NCBI GenBank assembly: GCA_016647705.1
Contig: CM028328.1
Span: 50,081,647 to 50,145,646, forward strand
DNA from: Eucommia ulmoides
Lineage: Eukaryota; Streptophyta; Magnoliopsida; Garryales; Eucommiaceae
Direction of reading: 5' to 3'
DNA: 64,000 bases
In this document: positions 57,931-64,000 of the stretch, piece after piece
Position numbering within the stretch: position 1 is the stretch's first letter
Layout of the letters: the number at the start of each line of letters is the position of its first letter
Made by a program: the position numbers and the translations under genes
Notes under the pieces: model-generated
The model's input: only the letters and a program-made list of their open reading frames with translations
Told to the model about the DNA's origin: nothing
Database searches by the model: none

Positions 57931-59513
57931 CAAATGAAAATAATCAAAGATAGAGAGGATATGGACAGGCTAAGAAGAATGATGCACCCAAATCAATCAC
58001 TAGTACAAATAAGGTAAAGAGTAAAGTTGCCCCCAAAATATGTAAAAGGTACTCCTAACCCCTCGCAGTTTAAATTTATTAAATTTGTTAAAGAGGGAGG
58101 TGTTCGACTTGCTAAATAGGTAAGTTAGTGATGGTTTCTAAGACTTAGACTAAATGATATGCTTATCTGTTATCTTAGAAACAGTGCAGGGTGATTATAA
58201 AAATCACATTTAGTTAAGAGGTATTGACTTGTTTTTTATGTGCTTATATCGAGAAATGATCATGCGTTAATTTTAAAACATGTTACGTGGGTTGAAAAAA
58301 AAAATGAATTAAGTGTTTGAACTCCTACTAATTAGTGTTAATAACTTATTGTGTATGTATTTTAGTAAGAATATTTGTATAATGTGTTGTCATTCACGTT
58401 ATATACTTTTATACAAATAAGTTGAATTGAGCTGAGTTTTTATTAATCTTAATTTATTAAAATGCATGATATTTTATATTGAGGTGAATTAAATGATTAA
58501 AAAATGATTTAATTTGATCATGATATTGATATAACTTGTATGGTTAATATTAATATGAAAGCATGAGAATGTTTTTTTTTTTTTTTTTATATCATACATA
58601 TGAGTATTTGAATACATGACATATTAATCTATGATTAATGTTTCAAGTTGATTTTTTTTTTCACGAGGATATATTTATAGGCATGAAGCACCTAGGTATT
58701 TGCATGATAGTATGTTATTCTCATACGTGTCATATATCCTTATTTTTAAATGATTAGTAGTGTGAAAGGGATTTAGCATGGTACGAGATAACACCTTTAA
58801 TACGCATGTTATTATTGAGATAATTATTATTCTAAAATAGAGTTGATTTTTTTATGAGAGAAATATCCATTTATGCATGTTTAAAGCATGTATTAGATCT
58901 ATGTTGATTGATCCTAAGTTATTCTTGAGATATGTTTCCTATTCTAGTTCATTAAAGATTACACAACTTGATTTTATCTAATAGGAAGATATTATTTAGT
59001 ATCATGAGTAAGGTATGTGGACTTAACTAAAACTATATAAATACATGCTATATTGTTAAAATATTTCGATTGCCTCAGGTTTATTCACCTAAGCATGAAT
59101 TTGTTTGTTTAAAATTATATATGGGGAGAAATGTTCACAAGAGGGGCAATATTATGTGTTATGCTTAAATTGAAAAAGATAATATTGAAGATTTTCATAC
59201 TTTTGATTAGTTTGGTATACTCACTAAATCTCTAGCGGAAAATTAAAGTTAATTGTCATTTGCTTAGAGTAGTGATGTTTTTTGGTTCCCCTCTCTCCAA
59301 ATTTTTTTTGAGATGACAAAAGAGGATAATTAGTTGATGTTTTATTGAATATATTAAGGGGGAGTTCATTTTTATTATATTTGTGCTTTGTTGATTATTT
59401 TATATATATCTTCATTACTATGCTTAAATGAGTTATAAAATCCGTCCTCGGATTCAGGGGGAGTATAGTTATATTATTGTTTTGAAAAAAACATCAAAGT
59501 TAATTGCCATCAT
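57931..59513 (+). other. Element F internal noncoding region
   Basis: The sequence is AT-rich with short stops in all frames and no polymerase motifs. The first 250 bp match element E. Two additional purine tracts, AAGGGGGAGTT (about 59356) and CAGGGGGAGTAT (about 59455), precede the terminal polypurine tract. Confidence 0.7.
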
Positions 59514-59527
59514 AAAAAAGGGGGAGA
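59514..59527 (+). other. Polypurine tract of element F
   Basis: AAAAAAGGGGGAGA stands one base before the 3' LTR start TGTTGATTC. It is the expected plus-strand primer. Confidence 0.9.
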
Positions 59528-59528
59528 T

Positions 59529-61658
59529 TGTTGATTCTAAGATTTTGATGGACAATTAAAGGTTGATGTTTTTTGTGGAACTATTAGTTTGATTAAGTAT
59601 TTCATTTTATTAGTTCCAAATGATGAATATATGATGAAGGATTAAGAGGTTGAAAATTTTGAAGAACCTAGGGAAAACAACTCAGGTTAAATTTCATCTC
59701 TTAATGTTCCAATTAGGATCACACATGATACAAAAAGATTTTTAAATGATTTTTATAAATATGTTTGTTTTTAATATGATCCTAATTAGCTAAATTATTT
59801 GCTCCTATGTGTAATTGAAAAAGAAATATTAATAATTGATTAAAATTGAATTTAAGTATTTAGTGGAGTTAACCAAGAAAATAAATCGGTTAAAAGGGTG
59901 AAAACGTCAATAAAAATGGATTAGAAATGAATTAAGAGAAGTATTCCAATATTAGTAAGTCGACAGGTAAGTCGACCGGAGTATAGAAGGAAAAGTCTCT
60001 GTATCTCTCAATCGACAGGTATGTCGACCTATGCTTAAATATGAACTCTCCGTATCTATAAGTCGACAGAACGGTCGACCTGTGATAAGAAATTGAACTC
60101 TCTAAATCTCTAGGTCGACAGATAGGTTGACCTATGGGCACAATATGTTTGGCTTGGCTACATCCTGAATCGATCGGTCGACAGGTGATCTTGGTCTCTC
60201 TACTTATAAGACTGTTTCAGGATATTATGGAATTTCAGATTTTCTTCTAAAAGTAGCCGTTACTAACTGTTTTATGATTAAGATTCATGATAGATTTTAG
60301 GAATTTAATATTATTTGAGATATGCAACACATATTATGATATCCCTATTGATATGGTTCATTAAGTTTGAATATTTTTCAATTTGGTATATGTAATACTT
60401 TATATCCTATTTAACTGTGATTAAGAAATATTTGGAGGCTTTAATTGAGAAGTTTAAAAACTATAATTAAGTTATTCGAACCAGGATAAAGTCTTAATGA
60501 TATAAGGGATCTATAAGAGAAATTAAGTGTCATAACAAGTGGAAACTAGTTGTTAGAGAGCTTATTCTATTCCTATAGACCTGCGTTTTACATATTAGAG
60601 AGAGTGATCAAGAGTATTATAATGAGATTTTCTAAGAGAAATCATATTGAGAATTTAAGAGTTTTTTTAAGAGTTATTCTTGAGAATTATTTGTTGTGAA
60701 TCATTGCTGCTATCGAATTTGAAGTGACATTGCTATAATTATTCTTTCGGTGGATTCTGGCTAAGATCTTTCCAAATTACTTTCTATTTAATATTACTTG
60801 TTTATATTTGAAATTTGATCTTTAGAAATTGTTTTCTAATTTTTTATTGAAAAATATTTTGAAACAATTTCTTGAATCAATCTTATTACGTGCTTAATTA
60901 CGTGCTACCCATTTTTGTTTAAAATTAGATTTTGAATATCTTACTTTTCTATTACTAGTTTAGGAATATTAATTGAGTTCTAATTTATCTGGGGTGGTAG
61001 AAACTCTGAGTGAAAAAAATCACTTGTCATTTTTTAATTGGTGAGTTGAGTGATGGATTGAATACTGTTGGGAGTATTTAATCTAAGGGTAACTGGTTTT
61101 TGTCTTTTCTTGTAAAGAGATTGATGTAGTAATTTTTCCCGAATTGAATTGTTTTGTAAGCAATTTTGTAACGATTCAATTCTTGCCGAGTAAAAAGATA
61201 TTTGAAGTGTTTGTGAGGTTTTGATTCTTTAGCCTTAGTTTAAAAAAAAAAATTAGGTTATTCTTGAGCATGTAAAAAATAGAAGTTATTCCTAAGCCTG
61301 TGGAAATGAATTTGTAAAGGTTGATTCTGAGCCTGTAAAAGAATCTTTGTGAGGGTTTGGTTTCCACCTTTAAAGGAATCTTGAGTTTAGCGGGTGCGAC
61401 TTTTTGTGGAGCTCGGAGGACTGGATTAGCCATGAGTAGCTTGATGAACCAGTATAAATTTTTGGTGTGCTGCTATTTTTCATTATTTATTTATGTTGTT
61501 TGGTGTGCACCTAGTTGATATCATATTTTCGCTATTATATTAAGATAATAATTAATTTAAGATTAAAATTAATTGTTTGGCTTATTGAAGTATTTTTTCT
61601 CTGATAATTTTTTATCTACCCAATTCACCTCCCTCTTGGGTAGCTTACTAAGCCAACA
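59529..61658 (+). repeat. Element F 3' LTR
   Basis: The LTR is 2130 bp, TGTTGATTC...AAGCCAACA. U3 holds four tandem units of about 50-58 bp (59957-60145), each with a pair of GTCGAC-type motifs (for example AGTCGACAGAACGGTCGACC), and a fifth decayed unit at about 60170-60190. Confidence 0.9.
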
Positions 61659-62018
61659 TTCTTAAATTCAATTTTAATTAATTATCAATATTTCATTTTC
61701 AATTACACATAGGAGTAAATAATTTAACTAATTAGGATCCTATAAAAAAAACACATATTTATAAAAATTATTTTTTGTCGTGTGTGATCCTAATTGAGAT
61801 ATTAATAGTTAAAATTTAACCTGAGTTGTTTTCCCTAAATTCTTCAATTTCTTCAAACTCTTAATCTTCCATCATATTTGTTATCATCTTTAGCATTGCC
61901 ACAATATCTTCACGATCATTTTCATCACTGGAACTAAGAAACTGAAACATTCAATAAAATCATTAGTTTCATAAAAAATATCAATCTTTAATTATCCATT
62001 AAAATCTTAGAATCAACA

Positions 62019-62534
62019 AGTTTTTTTTTACTTTGTCCTCCATAGACTAAGGTTTTCCGAGTTGACCAAAGTTGTAGCAGATATTATTGAATATAGTGTA
62101 CATTTCCGGAATCGATTCTGCTTCACCCATATTGAATAGCTCGAATTAACGAATTAATGCATTGATCTTGGATTATTTCACCTAATTTGTCCCTTCATGG
62201 GTGATTTGTAACGTGTTCCCCATTTCTTTAGCCGAGCCACAACTTGAAACCTTAGTATATTCATTAGCATCTAAAGAACAAAAAGAATATTAATAGCTTG
62301 AGAATTGAAAGAAAGTTTATGTTTGTCAGAGGTTGTCAGTTATTCTTTTTTCTTAATCACATCATTCTCCTTAGGAACGAATGGACCATCCTGAATAGCT
62401 AGTCACACATCATAATAAGTGGCTTGAAGAAAATTAATAATTCTGTCACTCCAGAATGAGTAGTTATCACCTGCATACAAAGGTGGACAATGCATAGATT
62501 TTCCTTCACTGAGAGTGCCTATGGGGTGCGTCAT
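62019..62534 (-). pseudogene. Element I gag, N-terminal half
   Basis: The frame starts at an ATG (complement of 62532-62534) with MTHPIGTLSEGKSMHCPPLY, then AGDNYSFWSDRIINFLQA, AIQDGPFVPKEND, LTTSDKHKLSFNSQAINIL. Later frames give ITHEGTNQVK-like and MGEAESIPEMY phrases. This is the order of plant copia gag: the PPLYxGxNYxxW start followed by the UBN2-type domain. Several stops and frame shifts break it. The second half continues at 52931 on the far side of solo LTR G. Confidence 0.8.
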
Positions 62535-62592
62535 GAGATCTTTCTTAACTAAGATTTTAAGCCAAACAAGCTAAACCAATTGTGGTAACAAT

Positions 62593-64000
62593 TGTTGGTC
62601 CAAAGAGATAGCCAAGAGAGAGGAGCGAATTTGATAGTTACTAAAATTTAAACAATTAAACCCTTTAAACACAAATAATCAACTTTCCTAAATAAATTAT
62701 TATCTTGGTTCTAAATGCACACCCAAACACGATATATGAAATAATCAATGTAGCACACAACGATATATCTGTATTCGGTAAACTACTTTTACCTACATCT
62801 AGTCCCCTGACCCTCACGAAGATATGCAATCTACTAAATCCCTGATTCCTTTCCCAGGTAGGAACCAAACCCTTATAACCTCGATTCGTTTCATAGGCTC
62901 AGAATCAACCTTTATAATTATCTTTTTCACAGACTCAGGAAGAACCCTATCTTTTAACTAGGATCAAGACAATCCTAATTCTATTACAGGAAGAATCAAA
63001 ACCTAATCCTTTTAACAGACTAAAAATCAAACCTACCACTCCCTCATACTTTTATACTTATCTTTTTTTTAGATTTAGGAAAAACCTTTACAATCACTCA
63101 ATTCTATTGCAGAGAGAATTAAAACCTAATTCTTTTCAAGGGAAAAAAAAAACCTGACCTTTTTCTAGGACAAAAATCAAACCCTAATTTTTTTCACAGG
63201 AAAAATATCGAAACCTAGCTACCCTGATTTAACATCGACCCAAACGTATCTAATCCGCTCAAACTCACAAAAAAAAAATATAAAAAAAATAAAAATAAAA
63301 AAATCTTCTCATAAGGAGCTTCTATCACCTCAATACAAATATACTTGATTAATGTCTTAAATAATTACTACTTGATAGATATAATATAAGGTAACTAAAA
63401 TATAATTAATCAATAAAGTAAATAGTACAAATTTAGCATGTAATCAGATAATCAGCCATAAATGGCTTAAACAAATTTTCAGACTTCTTAAGTTCAAAAA
63501 TAATTTTTCTAACAATCCTAAACCAAGTAATCAAGATAAATATAAATTTAAAGTAATCAATAAAACTTTGAAGGATCTTACCAGAAAAACACTGAAGACA
63601 ATGATTGAATCACAATTAGAACCCAAATCGGTAATGCCAAACAGCTAGAGCTTTAGATCAAGAACTTGATTAGAATCTTACATAAAAATCTTAGCATAAA
63701 TCTCACTCTTAGAAAAGCTCAAATTGATTGTTCTTGAGGTACTCAACTCAATTCCCGCAGGTCTATTTTAATAGACAAATATCAAGCCCTCCAACAACTA
63801 GTTTCACAAAGATATGCTGCTTATGACACACTAAGACCCCATTTATGATAACCTTTCATTTCAAGTGTATTTCACTTAAAAATAACATCCAATTCTCTCA
63901 TATAAGTCCGTAAAACTATTCTCAATTTAAAACCATAGAGATAAGAATTATCAAATAATTTTAATTAGAAGAATTTCAAAATATATAGACCAAATCAATA
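62593..64000 (-). repeat. Element I 5' LTR, runs off the window
   Basis: The plus strand starts TGTTGGTCCAAAGAG, a diverged form of the copia LTR end, just before a degenerate primer site (GGTAACAAT). It continues with phrases shared with E and G (CCAGGTAGGAACCAAACC, GGCTCAGAATCAACCTTTA). The LTR start lies beyond position 64000. Confidence 0.75.

Larger units (their letters stand above)
54784..61658 (+). mobile_element. Element F: gag-only copia retrotransposon with target duplication
   Basis: LTRs at 54784-56892 and 59529-61658 flank 2.6 kb of internal sequence. TTCTT is present on both sides (54779-54783 and 61659-61663). The 5' LTR starts TA instead of TG. The primer site is initiator tRNA-Met and the polypurine tract is intact. 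Only a shortened gag is present; no protease, integrase, reverse transcriptase or RNase H was seen. Known gag-only plant elements of this type are called TR-GAG. It lies in opposite orientation inside an LTR of its own family. Confidence 0.9.
52932..62018 (-). mobile_element. Solo copia LTR G, interrupted by element F
   Basis: The two parts 52932-54783 and 61664-62018 join into one LTR of about 2.2 kb with ends TGTTGGCC / ATCAACA. It is flanked by AGTTT on both sides (52927-52931 and 62019-62023). No internal region exists, so it is a solo LTR. It sits inside the gag of element I: the gag frame reads on either side. U3 motifs (TTGACCGATCGATTC, AGTCGACCTATC) lie at about 54370-54700. Confidence 0.9.

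Noticed and set aside
58000-59500. Possible reverse transcriptase or integrase in element F
   Set aside because: I scanned all frames for the YVDD-type, catalytic D and zinc (HHCC) patterns of copia pol and saw none; the stretch is noncoding.

Overview
The window looks like a repeat-dense, AT-rich stretch of nuclear DNA from a flowering plant, probably a eudicot. It shows plant LTR-retrotransposons with tRNA-Asp and initiator tRNA-Met primer sites, a MULE transposase relic, an RTE LINE tail and Helitron and hAT relics. I found no intact host gene, no tRNA or rRNA gene, no CRISPR array and no bacterial-style operon. Every coding stretch I could interpret is a broken piece of a transposable element. 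The species cannot be named from sequence reading alone. | Layout, 0-24 kb: a decayed MULE transposase (minus strand, about 0.6-2.9 kb) is followed by an AT-rich duplicated block (4.0-5.1 kb) and a gag fragment (5.2-6.1 kb). Next come nested Athila-like gypsy elements, all minus strand. Element A (7.4-12.8 kb) sits in the gag of element B. Element C (13.26-22.0 kb, target duplication AAAAC) sits in the leader of B. A plus-strand solo LTR (17.4-19.1 kb, target duplication GAACT) sits inside the only long ORF of C. The 5' LTR of B ends at 23.39 kb. | Layout, 24-38 kb: a decayed Athila-type ORF (24.7-25.9 kb), a copia 3' end with an LTR-like insert, an RTE LINE 3' tail (28.7 kb), a rearranged gypsy LTR carrying a 50-bp-arm hairpin (29.2-31.3 kb), a MITE candidate, and a Helitron-like region (32.3-38.1 kb). 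That region has three related 3' termini, gene-like GC-richer fragments and an hAT-type MITE. | Layout, 38-64 kb: two nests. Gypsy element J (about 38.1-51.9 kb) holds copia element E (39.39-49.5 kb, target duplication ATATT), which holds gypsy element D (39.7-45.8 kb, target duplication ATCAT). An older copia element I (gag at 62.5 and 52.9 kb) holds solo LTR G (target duplication AGTTT), which holds copia element F (54.8-61.7 kb, target duplication TTCTT). | How the pieces relate: the gypsy copies keep LTRs, primer site, polypurine tract and a common noncoding 3' block, but none shows reverse transcriptase or integrase. Copia E and F share one internal architecture without pol. Both sets therefore look like non-autonomous families moved by proteins supplied elsewhere. 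The most unusual signal is a cluster of short GC-rich palindromes just upstream of the TATA box in every gypsy LTR. Their flanks are constant (CACCGC / GCGGTG) but their cores switch between subfamilies. The copia LTRs carry an unrelated set of GTCGAC-containing repeats in the matching place.
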